From NCBI RefSeq assembly GCF_000212415.1, contig NC_015500.1:1798001-1862000 (forward strand): 64,000 nucleotides of DNA. Reading direction: 5' to 3'. The first letter of the stretch is position 1; every line of letters starts with the position of its first letter. This DNA comes from Treponema brennaborense DSM 12168 (lineage in GTDB: Bacteria; Spirochaetota; Spirochaetia; Treponematales; Treponemataceae). Positions 10,787 through 19,533 of the stretch are shown in pieces. Under the pieces are notes generated by a model. That model made no database searches. It saw only the letters and a list, made by a program, of their open reading frames with translations, and was not told the origin of the DNA. The position numbers and the translations under genes are program-made.

Positions 10787-13528
10787 CTAAAACGCCAAAT
10801 CGATCACTTCCTCAATTCGGGAAACCGGATGAAACGAAACGCCTTTTTTGACTATTTCGGGGATATCGTCCAGGTCGCGCACGTTCGCCTTGGGAATGAT
10901 AATCGATTTGATTTTGTTCCGCTTCGCCGCGACGGTTTTTTCACGCAGACCACCGATCGGGAGCACGTGCCCCGTAAGAGACAATTCTCCGGTCATGGCG
11001 AGCGCGCTCCGGATCGTTTTACCGGACAAAAGCGACACGAGCGCCGTCGTAAGCGTAATACCGGCGGAAGGACCGTCTTTCGGCGTCGCTCCTTCGGGAA
11101 CGTGCACGTGTATCGTATTTTTTTCAAACCACTCGGCGCTTTTGATATTGTTTTCGATCACGTAACGGCGTACCCAGCTGAGCGCGATCGCCGCGGATTC
11201 TTTCATCACGTCGCCGAGCTGTCCGGTCAGCGTAAAACCTTCTTTTCCGGGTACGGAAACCGCTTCGATCATGAGCGTGTCGCCGCCCATGCTGGTCCAA
11301 GCCAGCCCGATCGCCGTACCGGCGCGGTCGGCTTTTTTTATTTCCGATTCGTCGAACACAGGCGTTCCCAAATATTTTTTCGCCGCCGCTTCGTCGACAG
11401 AAAAAGACTTAGCCAAAACGGTTTTCAGCCGTTTTTCCGCTTCTTTCAGCGCGGAAACGGCCGCTTCGTTTTTTACGGAAGCCGCAGCCGCGTTATTATC
11501 CGCGGTATCGGGGGAATTTGCGGCGGTAACGGCTGCAGCGGCATTCGTCCCTGCGGCACTAGTCGCCGCGGCAGCAGAGGTATCAGCGGCAGCGGTTACT
11601 TCTTCCGAACATTTTTTGAGCGCAGCTTCGGCTTCCAGTACTTCCGCGGAAGTCACCAATTCCATCGCGATTTTACGCGTAATTTTGTCGATACATTTTT
11701 CAAAATGCCGTACGCCCGATTCGCGCGCGTACGACTGGGCGATCAGGTTCAAAGCCGCTTTTTCAAATTTGATCTGATTCTTTTTCATACCGTTTTTGGT
11801 CAGCGTTTTGGGAATCAGGTATTTTTTCGCGATTTCCATTTTTTCCTGATCGATATAACCGGACAGCGAAATGATTTCCGCCCGGTCGAGCAGCGGTTCG
11901 GGAATCGTGTCCAGCGTGTTCGCCGTCAAAATGAAAAATATGTCGGACACGTCGAACGGCAGGTCGAGATAATTGTCGCGGAACGATACGTTCTGTTCAG
12001 GGTCGAGCACTTCAAGCAGCGCGCTCGCCGGATCGCCTTGGTAACTGGAACCGAGTTTGTCCACTTCGTCTATCATGAAAACGGGCGTACGGCTTTTGAC
12101 GATTTTAAGCCCCTGAATAATTTTTCCGGGCATGGCGCCCACGTACGTACGGCGATGCCCTTTTATTTCGGCTTCGTCGCGCATACCGCCGACCGAAAAT
12201 CTGAAAAACGGTTTTTGCATCGCGCTCGCGATGGAATGCCCGATACTCGTTTTTCCGACGCCGGGCGGGCCTACCAAAATCAGAATGGATCCTTTACTGT
12301 CTTTTTTCAGCTTGCGGACGGCGAGATATTCGAGTATTCGCTTTTTAACGTCTTCAAGACCGTAGTGATCCTGTTCGAGAATCTTCCGGGCGCGCTCAAG
12401 TTCGAAATCTTCCGGCGGCGGATCCCCCCACGGCAGAGACGCGATCGTTTCCAGATAATTGCGGACCACGATGTATTCGGACGCGTTCGGATCCATCAGC
12501 GAAAATTTTTCAAGCTCGTTGTCGACCGTTTCTTTTATTTCACCCTGGAATTTAAAAGAATCGATTTTTTCCTTGAATTTCTGGTAATCCGAATTCTGCG
12601 CGTCGGTCGTCATGCCGAGCTCTTCTTTGATCGACTTGAGTTCTTCCCGCAGAAAATATTCGCGCTGCTGCGTTTCGATTCGGTCGTTCAATTCGTTCTG
12701 GATTTTTTTCTGAATCCGCAGCAGTTCCTGCTCTTTTTTGATAAAAACGAGCACCTGCTCCATACGCTGCCGAACGTTCAGCATTTCGAGTACGCGCTGC
12801 TGATCGTCTTTATCGATATTCAGAATCGACGCGATAAAATCGGCTATTTTTCCCGGATGATCGATATTGACCATATTGAGCCGCATTTCTTCCGAAAAAA
12901 GCGGATTGTTTTCGGAAACTTCTTTCATTTCGCTGATAAGCGCGCGGGTAAGCGCTTTGACTTCAAACGTGTCGTCTTCTTCATCTTCCAGATACTCGAC
13001 TATCGCGACCATCGGTTCGCGATTGCTGAGCACTTTGCGAATGCGGAAACGTTTAATCGTAGAAATGAACACGTTCACTCCGCCGTCCGGCAGATTGATT
13101 TTCTTGATGATACGCGCAACCGTACCGATTTCGTGCATATCCGACACGGACGGAGATTCCGTTTCGTTTTTGAGCATGACGATACCGATCAGGCCGTCTC
13201 CGGAATACGCCTGTTCGGCAACTTTCGCGTCGTCTGCGGACGTAATCATCAGCGGCGTAAAAATACCGGGAAATATCGGCCGGCCCGAAAGCGGAATCAG
13301 AAACAGTTTATTCGAGAGCGTCTGCTCAACGGGGACGATCGTCGCCTCGGGTGCAGAGTCGTCGGCACTCGCCGATTCCGCATCACCGCTTTTCGCCGAT
13401 TCGGCCTCTTTTTCCGCCGCGCCGGTTTCCGCAGGGGAATTCCGACGCGAAGTTTCATCAGCCGGAGATTGCGCCGATTCTTCTATAATAATATCGACAG
13501 TATCCGTATCCGTATTTTTTTCCGACAT
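10787..13528 (-). CDS. lon: ATP-dependent Lon protease with Ala-rich insert
   Basis: Cytoplasmic AAA+ serine protease for damaged and regulatory proteins. Domain order: acidic low-complexity N-terminus (1-60); LON substrate-binding domain (LFLIPLSGRPIFPGIFTPL); coiled coil; AAA+ module with Walker A GPPGVGKTS (about 417-425) and Walker B VFMIDEVDKLG; protease domain with catalytic Ser in KDGPSAG (about 821) and Lys in REKTVAA (about 863). At 913 residues it is about 130 longer than E. coli Lon. The surplus is the acidic N-terminus plus an Ala/Thr/Asn-rich segment at about 630-700, between the AAA+ lid and the protease domain. ATG at 13528 behind GGGAGGAA. Confidence 0.95.
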   Translation of the reverse strand: MSEKNTDTDTVDIIIEESAQSPADETSRRNSPAETGAAEKEAESAKSGDAESASADDSAPEATIVPVEQTLSNKLFLIPLSGRPIFPGIFTPLMITSADDAKVAEQAYSGDGLIGIVMLKNETESPSVSDMHEIGTVARIIKKINLPDGGVNVFISTIKRFRIRKVLSNREPMVAIVEYLEDEEDDTFEVKALTRALISEMKEVSENNPLFSEEMRLNMVNIDHPGKIADFIASILNIDKDDQQRVLEMLNVRQRMEQVLVFIKKEQELLRIQKKIQNELNDRIETQQREYFLREELKSIKEELGMTTDAQNSDYQKFKEKIDSFKFQGEIKETVDNELEKFSLMDPNASEYIVVRNYLETIASLPWGDPPPEDFELERARKILEQDHYGLEDVKKRILEYLAVRKLKKDSKGSILILVGPPGVGKTSIGHSIASAMQKPFFRFSVGGMRDEAEIKGHRRTYVGAMPGKIIQGLKIVKSRTPVFMIDEVDKLGSSYQGDPASALLEVLDPEQNVSFRDNYLDLPFDVSDIFFILTANTLDTIPEPLLDRAEIISLSGYIDQEKMEIAKKYLIPKTLTKNGMKKNQIKFEKAALNLIAQSYARESGVRHFEKCIDKITRKIAMELVTSAEVLEAEAALKKCSEEVTAAADTSAAAATSAAGTNAAAAVTAANSPDTADNNAAAASVKNEAAVSALKEAEKRLKTVLAKSFSVDEAAAKKYLGTPVFDESEIKKADRAGTAIGLAWTSMGGDTLMIEAVSVPGKEGFTLTGQLGDVMKESAAIALSWVRRYVIENNIKSAEWFEKNTIHVHVPEGATPKDGPSAGITLTTALVSLLSGKTIRSALAMTGELSLTGHVLPIGGLREKTVAAKRNKIKSIIIPKANVRDLDDIPEIVKKGVSFHPVSRIEEVIDLAF

Positions 13529-13793
13529 GGTTCCTCCCGTAAAAAGTCAATGAATAAAATTGAACGAACGCCGCCGCAAAACGACGGAATATCGTCCGTT
13601 CGCATAAAATATCGCAATCGATCTTGCTCCGGAGCCGGCAAAAAAAGCGACGGACTTTCAAGCCGCCTCCTGAACACAATAGCTTAGGTTATAAAAAACG
13701 TACGTCCGCACGCACCCGTACCGGTACGGAACGGACGGTCTCGAATCGACATCAGTATATAATATGCGAAATTTTCGGTAAAAAAGCAAATTT

Positions 13794-15398
13794 TCATTCC
13801 CGCTTATCGAGAGCGGCCGTAATGAACAATTCGTCCTGATACCAGTCTATCCGGAGCGAAAAAATTTCTTCCGAATAGCCGGCGGCGGATATTTTAAATT
13901 TCCAAACGTTGCCCGTTTTCAATTTTGCAGGATCCATATCCGCCAACGGAACCCATTTGGCGCCGTACAAAACGGAAACGTCCGGTTCGCCGGAGATCCG
14001 CTTACCGCTCGCCGCCTCGAACACGATCGGATGCACGCTGATCGAACGCACCGCGTATTTTTGCAAATCGAGCGACGCGGAAACGGCTTCTTTTTCCACC
14101 GGCAGCGACTGCCACCACACGTACGGCCCGGCGGCGACTTTTATCCGGTAATTTCCCGGCCGCACATACACCGGTTTCGACCGGTACCGCTTCAATTCGG
14201 AAGCTGCGGCCGGGATGTCGTCTTCGACGACATCGGCGAGGGTCAGCACGCGGCGGCTGCCGGCAACTTCGGGAATACGGTCGTTGTCGTTCTTAAAGAA
14301 AAACGCCCGTATCGGCAAATCCGCTTCAGCGGAAGCCGTATCCGGCAGCGTTACCGTCACGGTTACCGGCGTGTAATATGAACGCAGCAGATATTTATGA
14401 ACCAGTCCCGCGTTCCAGGCAGCCGCCGCACCGATTACCGCTATTCCCGCCGCCGCGGCGCACAGCAGAACGGTGCGAAGCGTATGCTTGCGCGGAACGA
14501 ATTGCGGGCACTCGAACGGTTTGGCACCTGAAAGTATCATTCTGGCAAGATTTTCGCGCAGCAGACGCGCGTCGTATTCTTTCAGATACCGTTTGACTAT
14601 CGCTATGACAGGTTCTATCGTCTGATAGCGGCGCGCGGGATTCGACCGGATCATTTTTTTTATGAGCCGGCTCACCGTTCGGGGAATCGACGCGTCTATT
14701 TTTTCCGGCGCGATGTATTTGCCTTTTTGAATCTGCGCGAGCGTTCCGGCGGAAAGCGAACCGGGAAACGGTTTGGTTCCGGTAACCGTCTCGTACAGCA
14801 TGACGCCCATCGCGTAAATATCGGCGCGGCAGTCCACCGTTTTACTGTCCGTAAATTGTTCAGGCGGCATGTACGACGGAGTGCCGAGCGTTACGCCCGA
14901 TTGCGTCAGCGTGTCTTCGGATTCTTTATCGCTGACTGCAATCCCGAAATCGGCCAATTTTACCGCGGCATTCTTGGAGATCAGTATATTACCGGGCTTG
15001 ATGTCGCGATGGACGATTCCCTTCTTGTGCGCATATTTGAGCGCGTAACAGGCGTCCAGAAAAACGAGCAGTGCAATTTCAACCGGCAGTGCCGTTTGTT
15101 TTTGAATCAGCTTGTCGAGCGACATGCCGTCCACGAATTCCAGCGCGATATAGTGATACGGGCCTTCCGTAAAATAATCGTACATGTGCACGATGTACGG
15201 ACTGTGCAGATCGAGCAGAATCTGCGCTTCACGCTTGAACCGTTCCCGTACCGCCGGATTTCCGCGGATCGTCAGTTTTTTGATGATAATCTGACGTTTC
15301 AAAGACGGATGTTCGGCTTTATAGACGGTGCCCATACCGCCCTGCGCGACTACCGATAAAATTTTATATTTTCCGATCATCTCTGGCGTATCGCCCAT
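13794..15398 (-). CDS. Membrane-anchored Ser/Thr protein kinase (PASTA-less)
   Basis: 534 residues from the ATG at 15398 (GGGAGG 7 nt upstream). Hanks-type kinase domain: glycine loop VVAQGGMGTVYKA (about 16-28), catalytic Lys 40 or 41, HRDIKPGN (130-137), DFG (150-152), TPSYMPPEQ (173-181), with P-type substitution in the APE motif. A juxtamembrane region follows, a single membrane helix (about 308-330), and about 200 residues predicted outside the cytoplasm containing beta-rich segments (VTVTVTLPDT, YRIKVAAGPYVWW). No PASTA repeats are visible; the outer part may be a PEGA-like beta domain. It is the last gene of a cassette with a phosphatase and an FHA protein, which suggests a reversible phosphorylation circuit. 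Confidence 0.88.
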   Translation of the reverse strand: MGDTPEMIGKYKILSVVAQGGMGTVYKAEHPSLKRQIIIKKLTIRGNPAVRERFKREAQILLDLHSPYIVHMYDYFTEGPYHYIALEFVDGMSLDKLIQKQTALPVEIALLVFLDACYALKYAHKKGIVHRDIKPGNILISKNAAVKLADFGIAVSDKESEDTLTQSGVTLGTPSYMPPEQFTDSKTVDCRADIYAMGVMLYETVTGTKPFPGSLSAGTLAQIQKGKYIAPEKIDASIPRTVSRLIKKMIRSNPARRYQTIEPVIAIVKRYLKEYDARLLRENLARMILSGAKPFECPQFVPRKHTLRTVLLCAAAAGIAVIGAAAAWNAGLVHKYLLRSYYTPVTVTVTLPDTASAEADLPIRAFFFKNDNDRIPEVAGSRRVLTLADVVEDDIPAAASELKRYRSKPVYVRPGNYRIKVAAGPYVWWQSLPVEKEAVSASLDLQKYAVRSISVHPIVFEAASGKRISGEPDVSVLYGAKWVPLADMDPAKLKTGNVWKFKISAAGYSEEIFSLRIDWYQDELFITAALDKRE

Positions 15399-15423
15399 AC
15401 GAAACCTCCCGTAACGGTGCAAT

Positions 15424-16461
15424 TCATACCGGCAGTATATCCGTTTCGGGATCGAACGGTCTGCCGGTCGGAACGAACGCCGCGTTGCATAGCAGCGGAT
15501 TGTGAATCTGAATAAACGAATTTTCGCGGCGCCGCACGTACGCACCCGATACGGGACGATGCCCGCTCACGTACACGGCGTCCGGAAAAAGCGGCAAAAG
15601 CGTTTTCAGCATTGCAGACACGTTTTCGGGAGTGCCGCTTCCGTTGTCGGTCCACGTGAGCCCCTCGATGACGGCGGCGTCTTCCATACCGTCCACAAGC
15701 TGCTGCCGGGTGTAAGCGGCGCGCGGCTCGGCGTGGGAAGCGACGCAGCCGGAACACACGGCGATCAGCGGCAGCCTGTTTTCAAAATAGGAAAACAGAT
15801 GCAGAATATCGTCCCCGTAATACTCTGCGACGAACGCCTTTACCATTTCGCCTTCCTGAGCGAATTTCCGGAACGGGTGATTACCGCCGCCTTCGGCGTT
15901 CAGGATATTTTCATGATTGCCTTTCAGAAAATGAAAATATCCGGGAAACGCGCATTTGCACCGCATGACCGCCGCCATCAGTGCAAGGCTTTCCCGCATT
16001 TCGGCACACATCGATTCTCCGGCAACGATTCCGGCAAGAAAATCATCGTACGCAAGCAGCCACCGTTCCCGATTCGTTTCCGAATGAAAGCCGTCGCCCA
16101 GACACACGACGCGCAGCAGCCGCTTGTTCAGCAGCGTAAAAACGGAATCGGTCGGGTCGGCGCCCGGAATACGGTCGGAAAACGCGGAAGACGCCATCAA
16201 GCGGGCAAAAAACGCCGCACGCGCGTGCAGGTCGGGAACCAGAAGAACCGGAACCCGCACGTCTTCCGTAAAATCGAGCAATCCGCCCGGCCCGTGCGAA
16301 ACGGCCGAAAAAGGCCGGTACGACGGAGATTCGCCGTCGAGTACCGTTCCGGCTTCATCGAGCAGCCCGAACAGTTCCTTATACGGAATCAACTCGGAAC
16401 GCGACGCAATGAGACCTATATCTTTAAGCGAAAATTTCCTTTTTGAAATACGAACCTCCAA
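15424..16461 (-). CDS. Calcineurin-like (PPP-type) metallophosphoesterase
   Basis: 345 residues if read from TTG 16461. Metal-binding motifs resemble PPP protein phosphatases: VPDLHA (GDxH-like), CLGDGFHSE (GDxxD-like), KGNHEN (GNHE), a CVASHAEP histidine and VSGHRPV. It sits between an FHA gene (25 bp upstream) and a Ser/Thr kinase (25 bp downstream), so dephosphorylation of kinase or FHA targets is a reasonable inference. The TTG is itself part of TTGGAGG, which looks like the Shine-Dalgarno sequence, so initiation may occur downstream; the ATT codon at 16449 stands 5 nt after GGAGG and is the best-spaced candidate, though ATT starts are rare. Confidence 0.75.
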   Translation of the reverse strand: MEVRISKRKFSLKDIGLIASRSELIPYKELFGLLDEAGTVLDGESPSYRPFSAVSHGPGGLLDFTEDVRVPVLLVPDLHARAAFFARLMASSAFSDRIPGADPTDSVFTLLNKRLLRVVCLGDGFHSETNRERWLLAYDDFLAGIVAGESMCAEMRESLALMAAVMRCKCAFPGYFHFLKGNHENILNAEGGGNHPFRKFAQEGEMVKAFVAEYYGDDILHLFSYFENRLPLIAVCSGCVASHAEPRAAYTRQQLVDGMEDAAVIEGLTWTDNGSGTPENVSAMLKTLLPLFPDAVYVSGHRPVSGAYVRRRENSFIQIHNPLLCNAAFVPTGRPFDPETDILPV

Positions 16462-16486
16462 GTACGGCCGGAAACGGATTGAACGA

Positions 16487-16831
16487 TCAGGATATGATCA
16501 GATTCGCGTTGCCGATGGTGATTTTATCACCGGAGTTCAGCTTTACGTATTTATCGGACGGAATGCGCCGCCCGTTCAAAAACGTTCCGTTCGTGCTGTT
16601 TTCGTCTTTCAAAAAATACGCGTCCTTGATCTTCTGGATCAGCGCGTGATGACGGCTCGCCAATTTATTATCGATGATGATGTTGTTTTCAGGCGCGCGC
16701 CCGATCGATATTTTGGCAACCAATTTGATCTTATTATTATTGAACATCAGATAAGAAACTTTATCGGTGTCCGCCAGCATCTCAAGCCGTTGACCGACTT
16801 TGCTCGTCGTGATTATCGTATTATCCTGCAT
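16487..16831 (-). CDS. Small FHA-domain protein
   Basis: 114 residues, almost entirely one forkhead-associated domain. It has ISIGRAPENNIII, the phosphothreonine-binding SRHH in LASRHHALI, and ENSTNGTFLNGRRI. FHA domains bind phosphothreonine peptides, so this is the likely reader for the kinase encoded two genes downstream. There is no Shine-Dalgarno sequence before the ATG; instead a near-consensus promoter ends 7 nt upstream of it, so the mRNA is probably leaderless. It is the first gene of the FHA-phosphatase-kinase operon. Confidence 0.88.
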   Translation of the reverse strand: MQDNTIITTSKVGQRLEMLADTDKVSYLMFNNNKIKLVAKISIGRAPENNIIIDNKLASRHHALIQKIKDAYFLKDENSTNGTFLNGRRIPSDKYVKLNSGDKITIGNANLIIS

Positions 16832-16867
16832 GAATTACATTATATATTCAAACGGCGTATCCGTCAA
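16832..16867 (-). promoter_or_regulatory. Sigma-70 promoter for FHA operon, predicts leaderless mRNA
   Basis: On the minus strand TTGACG (16867-16862), a 17-bp spacer, and a perfect TATAAT (16844-16839). Seven bases separate the -10 hexamer from the ATG at 16831, so transcription should start at or one base before the A of the start codon. The -35 hexamer contains the ruvC stop codon. Confidence 0.75.
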
Positions 16868-17331
16868 ACGCGCGCCGAATGCAGATGCGTTATGGCTGCG
16901 GCGAGCGCGTCGGCGGCGTGATCCGGTTCGGGGGGAGCTTCAAGGCCCAAAAGGAGCCGCACGTATTCCTGTACCAGTTTTTTACCTGCCGAAGCGGTTC
17001 CCGTTACCGACAGTTTTATCGTATTAGGCGTGTATTCGCCGAGCGGCACGCAATGCTGCGCCAGACACAGCGTCGCAACGCCGCGCGCTTCGGCAACGGC
17101 CATCGCGCTCGACACGTTTTTGGCAAAATAGAGCGTCTCCATCCCGGCCTCCCGCGGCTGCCATTCGTCCAATACCGCGCACAGACGGGAATAAATGGCG
17201 AGCAGCCGCTCACCGCGCGGCGCGGAAGCGGGTGTTTCGATCACTCCGTACGCAACGAGCCGGTAGCGGTTCCCGCAGCTTTCGACTACGCCGTATCCGG
17301 TGGAAGCGAGGCCCGGATCTATACCGAGCAC
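16864..17331 (-). CDS. ruvC: Holliday junction resolvase RuvC
   Basis: Endonuclease that cuts Holliday junctions with RuvAB. The catalytic acidic residues are all present: Asp in LGIDPGLASTGYG near the start, Glu in GMETLYFAKN, and the DHAADALA pair near the C-terminus. I take the GTG at 17331 as start (155 residues, the usual size). The longer frame runs back through the yebC terminator into yebC and is implausible. A GGAGG lies 14 nt upstream, longer than ideal, so the start is not certain. ruvA/ruvB are not in the window. Confidence 0.88.
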   Translation of the reverse strand: MLGIDPGLASTGYGVVESCGNRYRLVAYGVIETPASAPRGERLLAIYSRLCAVLDEWQPREAGMETLYFAKNVSSAMAVAEARGVATLCLAQHCVPLGEYTPNTIKLSVTGTASAGKKLVQEYVRLLLGLEAPPEPDHAADALAAAITHLHSARV

Positions 17332-17358
17332 GCGGCGTGTCCGTTCCTCCGCGCGTAT

Positions 17359-17392
17359 AAAAAAACCGGAGTTTTCGGCTCCGGTTTTTTGC
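17359..17392 (-). terminator. Rho-independent terminator after yebC
   Basis: Stem ACCGGAG/CTCCGGT (17365-17371 with 17379-17385) around a 7-nt loop, flanked by A-run on one side and T-run on the other, so it can work in either direction. It separates yebC from ruvC and argues for the GTG start of ruvC downstream of it. Confidence 0.8.
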
Positions 17393-17422
17393 GTCCCCGG
17401 CAGGGGATTGAACGCAGGTGAA

Positions 17423-18163
17423 TTATTCTTCACCGAATCCTTCCGGATATTCGGCGTTACTGTACACGTTCTGAACGTCGTCGTCTTCTTCAAGCCGATC
17501 GATCAGTTTCTGCACTTTCGTCGCCGTTTCCATATCGATGGCCGAATACATGTCGGGAACCATCGCGACTTCCGCGGAAACCGATTCGTATCCCTTATTC
17601 TGCAGCGCTTCCAAAACGCTTTCAAACGCGGACGGATCGGTCGTAACGGTTACGACGCCGTCTTCGCTGACGATATCTTCCGCACCCGCTTCAAGCGCCG
17701 CTTCCATGACTTCGTCTTCACTGACCGCTTCCGCATCGTATTCGATAACGCCCTTGCGGTTGAACATGTACGCAACGGAACCGGTCGCGCCCAAGTTTCC
17801 GCCGGTCTTTGAAAAAATATTGCGGACGTTCGCAGCCGCACGGTTGTTGTTGTCGGTCAGAACTTCGACCAGAATGGCCACTCCGCCCGGTCCGTAACCT
17901 TCGTACAGTTTTTCTTCAAATATGGCACCGCCGAGTTCACCGGTACCTTTTTTGATTGCCCGTTCGATATTATCTTTCGGCATGTTCGCCGCACGGGCTT
18001 TCAGCATGGCGGTACGCAGGCGCGGATTCGATCCGGGATCGCCGCCGCCCATACGAGCTGCAATAGAAATCTCTTTAATAAACTTTGTAAACAACTGACC
18101 GCGTTTTGCGTCGGCGGCGCCTTTGGCGTGTTTGATCGTCGCCCATTTACTGTGTCCAGACAT
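17423..18163 (-). CDS. yebC: YebC/PmpR-family protein
   Basis: 246 residues, full length for the family, starting with the diagnostic [14 protein letters not shown] and continuing through [35 protein letters not shown] and YEGYGPGG. YebC family members were long called transcriptional regulators (PmpR); recent work assigns a ribosome-associated role in relieving stalling at proline stretches. Its neighbour ruvC is commonly adjacent to yebC in bacteria. ATG at 18163 with AAGGAG 6 nt upstream, and a strong promoter of its own. Confidence 0.93.
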   Translation of the reverse strand: MSGHSKWATIKHAKGAADAKRGQLFTKFIKEISIAARMGGGDPGSNPRLRTAMLKARAANMPKDNIERAIKKGTGELGGAIFEEKLYEGYGPGGVAILVEVLTDNNNRAAANVRNIFSKTGGNLGATGSVAYMFNRKGVIEYDAEAVSEDEVMEAALEAGAEDIVSEDGVVTVTTDPSAFESVLEALQNKGYESVSAEVAMVPDMYSAIDMETATKVQKLIDRLEEDDDVQNVYSNAEYPEGFGEE

Positions 18164-18227
18164 CGGAACTCCTTATATATGCATATAAAAATTCATAGCG
18201 CATAAAATGTGTAATATATTTTCTTTT

Positions 18228-18257
18228 ATTATAACGCAATTAAAAAAAACGTGTCAA
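18228..18257 (-). promoter_or_regulatory. Sigma-70 promoter of yebC
   Basis: Minus strand: perfect TTGACA (18257-18252), 18-bp spacer, perfect TATAAT (18233-18228). Predicted leader is about 58 nt before the yebC ATG. Confidence 0.8.
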
Positions 18258-18357
18258 GCATGTAACATACGTATCTATCAATATGGAAGAGAAGCGCCGC
18301 CGATTCCGGCAATTTCCGTTTTTTCGGAATTATGCATAAAACAACGAAACGTCCGTA

Positions 18358-18386
18358 TTGACACTTTTTCAGTTCCGTGATAGTAT
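18358..18386 (+). promoter_or_regulatory. Sigma-70 promoter of the tRNA gene
   Basis: TTGACA (18358-18363), 17-bp spacer, TAGTAT (18381-18386). The predicted start is about 5 nt before the tRNA 5' end. Confidence 0.8.
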
Positions 18387-18397
18387 GACCGAGTTAC

Positions 18398-18470
18398 GGC
18401 GACATAGCTCAGTAGGTAGAGCAAACGGCTCATATCCGTTCGGTCATAGGTTCAATCCCTATTGTCGCTA
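18398..18470 (+). tRNA. tRNA-Met (anticodon CAT)
   Basis: 73-nt cloverleaf. The acceptor pairs 18398-18404 with 18463-18469 (first pair G-U), the D arm is GCTC...GAGC, and the anticodon stem AACGG/CCGTT has loop CTCATAT (anticodon CAT). The T arm ATAGG/CCTAT has loop TTCAATC and the discriminator is A. CCA is not encoded. The anticodon alone cannot exclude tRNA-Ile with lysidine at C34. The first pair is a G-U wobble rather than the C-A mismatch of initiators, so this is not the initiator. Confidence 0.9.
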
Positions 18471-18474
18471 TCGG

Positions 18475-18502
18475 AAAGCTCCCCTTTTTGGGAGCTTTTT
18501 TC
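18475..18502 (+). terminator. Rho-independent terminator after tRNA
   Basis: Stem AGCTCCC/GGGAGCT (18477-18483 with 18490-18496), short loop, then a T run. It ends the tRNA transcript ahead of the ornithine carbamoyltransferase gene. Confidence 0.85.
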
Positions 18503-18568
18503 ATTTTTATGCGGGAATTTTGCGGAAATTTCATCATCGATTATTTTACCGCATAAAACGGAGGAACT

Positions 18569-19519
18569 ATGGTACCCGAAATATTTAAAGCACCGTTCAA
18601 AGGACGGTCTCTGCTGAACTGGATCGCATACACTCCGCAGGAGATATTGCAGATTCTCAGCATCGCCGAACAGGTCAAGGCCGAATCGAAACGGGGCGAA
18701 ATCCATCAGCGTTTTATCGGAAAAACGATCGCACTCATCTTTGAAAAACGTTCGACCCGTACCAGATGTTCCTTCGAGACGGCGTTCGGGGAAGAAGGCG
18801 GCCACCCCGTTTTCCTTTCCGCACAGGATATCCAACTCGGCGCGAAGGAATCGGTCGAAGACACCGCGCGCGTGTTGGGCAGAATGTTTTCCGCCATTGA
18901 ATTCCGCGGATTTTCCCAAAAACACGTAGAACTGCTCGCCGAATATTCGGGCGTTCCGGTTATCAACGGACTCACCGATGAATTCCATCCAACGCAAGCG
19001 CTTGCGGACGTATTGACCTTAAAAGAACACTTCGGCTCACTCAAGGGACTGCACCTGGCGTTCTGCGGAGACGGACGGAACAACGTCGCACGCTCGCTCA
19101 TGCTGATCTGCGCGAAACTCGGCATCCACTTTACGATCGTCAGTCCCGAAGCGCTGTTTCCCGATCGGGAAATACAGACGATCTGCGCGCCGTTCGCGGA
19201 GAAATCGGGCTCCAAAATCACCATTTCCGCTGATATTTCTCTTGTAAAAGACGCCGATTCGATTTATACTGATGTATGGGTTTCAATGGGTGAAGAAGCG
19301 CTCAAAGAAAGCCGGACAAAACTGCTTTCGCCGTATCAGGTGAACGAAGCGCTTATGAAGGCAACGGGCAAGAAAGATTGTATTTTTCTGCATTGCCTTC
19401 CGGCCGTAAAAGGGGAAGAAGTTACTTCCGACGTATTTGAAGGTTCGTGCAGCAAAGTTTGGGATCAGGCAGAAAACAGAAAACATACTATTAAAGCGAT
19501 AATGCTGGCTTTGATGTAA
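18569..19519 (+). CDS. argF: Ornithine carbamoyltransferase
   Basis: Catalyses ornithine plus carbamoyl phosphate to citrulline, or the reverse in the arginine deiminase pathway. The carbamoyl-phosphate motif STRTR is at residues 62-66 inside FEKRSTRTR. HPTQ (in DEFHPTQALAD), the ornithine-loop VWVSMGE and the catalytic HCLPA follow. 316 residues, usual size. No arc or other arg genes flank it, so the sequence does not settle whether it is anabolic (argF) or catabolic (arcB). ATG at 18569 behind GGAGG; no separate promoter was identified downstream of the tRNA terminator. Confidence 0.93.
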   Translation: MVPEIFKAPFKGRSLLNWIAYTPQEILQILSIAEQVKAESKRGEIHQRFIGKTIALIFEKRSTRTRCSFETAFGEEGGHPVFLSAQDIQLGAKESVEDTARVLGRMFSAIEFRGFSQKHVELLAEYSGVPVINGLTDEFHPTQALADVLTLKEHFGSLKGLHLAFCGDGRNNVARSLMLICAKLGIHFTIVSPEALFPDREIQTICAPFAEKSGSKITISADISLVKDADSIYTDVWVSMGEEALKESRTKLLSPYQVNEALMKATGKKDCIFLHCLPAVKGEEVTSDVFEGSCSKVWDQAENRKHTIKAIMLALM

Positions 19520-19533
19520 TCAGGAGTTACCAG

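Larger units (their letters stand above)
18164..18397. other. Intergenic region between yebC and the tRNA
   Basis: About 230 bp of AT-rich DNA with no ORF I would defend. It holds the divergent yebC and tRNA promoters listed separately and a weak hairpin around 18309-18330 (AATTTCCG...CGGAATT). Confidence 0.6.

Noticed and set aside
10169-13687. 1172-codon open frame antisense to lon
   Set aside because: It mirrors lon across its whole length, has no ribosome-binding site and encodes an implausible Phe/Arg/His-rich product; it results from the codon bias of lon.
13716-13729. 14-bp palindrome CCGTACCGGTACGG between lon and the kinase gene
   Set aside because: Isolated, not at a convincing promoter and without a second copy; not enough to call an operator.
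17332-17493. N-terminally extended RuvC
   Set aside because: The extension would run through the yebC terminator and overlap yebC coding sequence; RuvC proteins begin at the LGIDPG strand.
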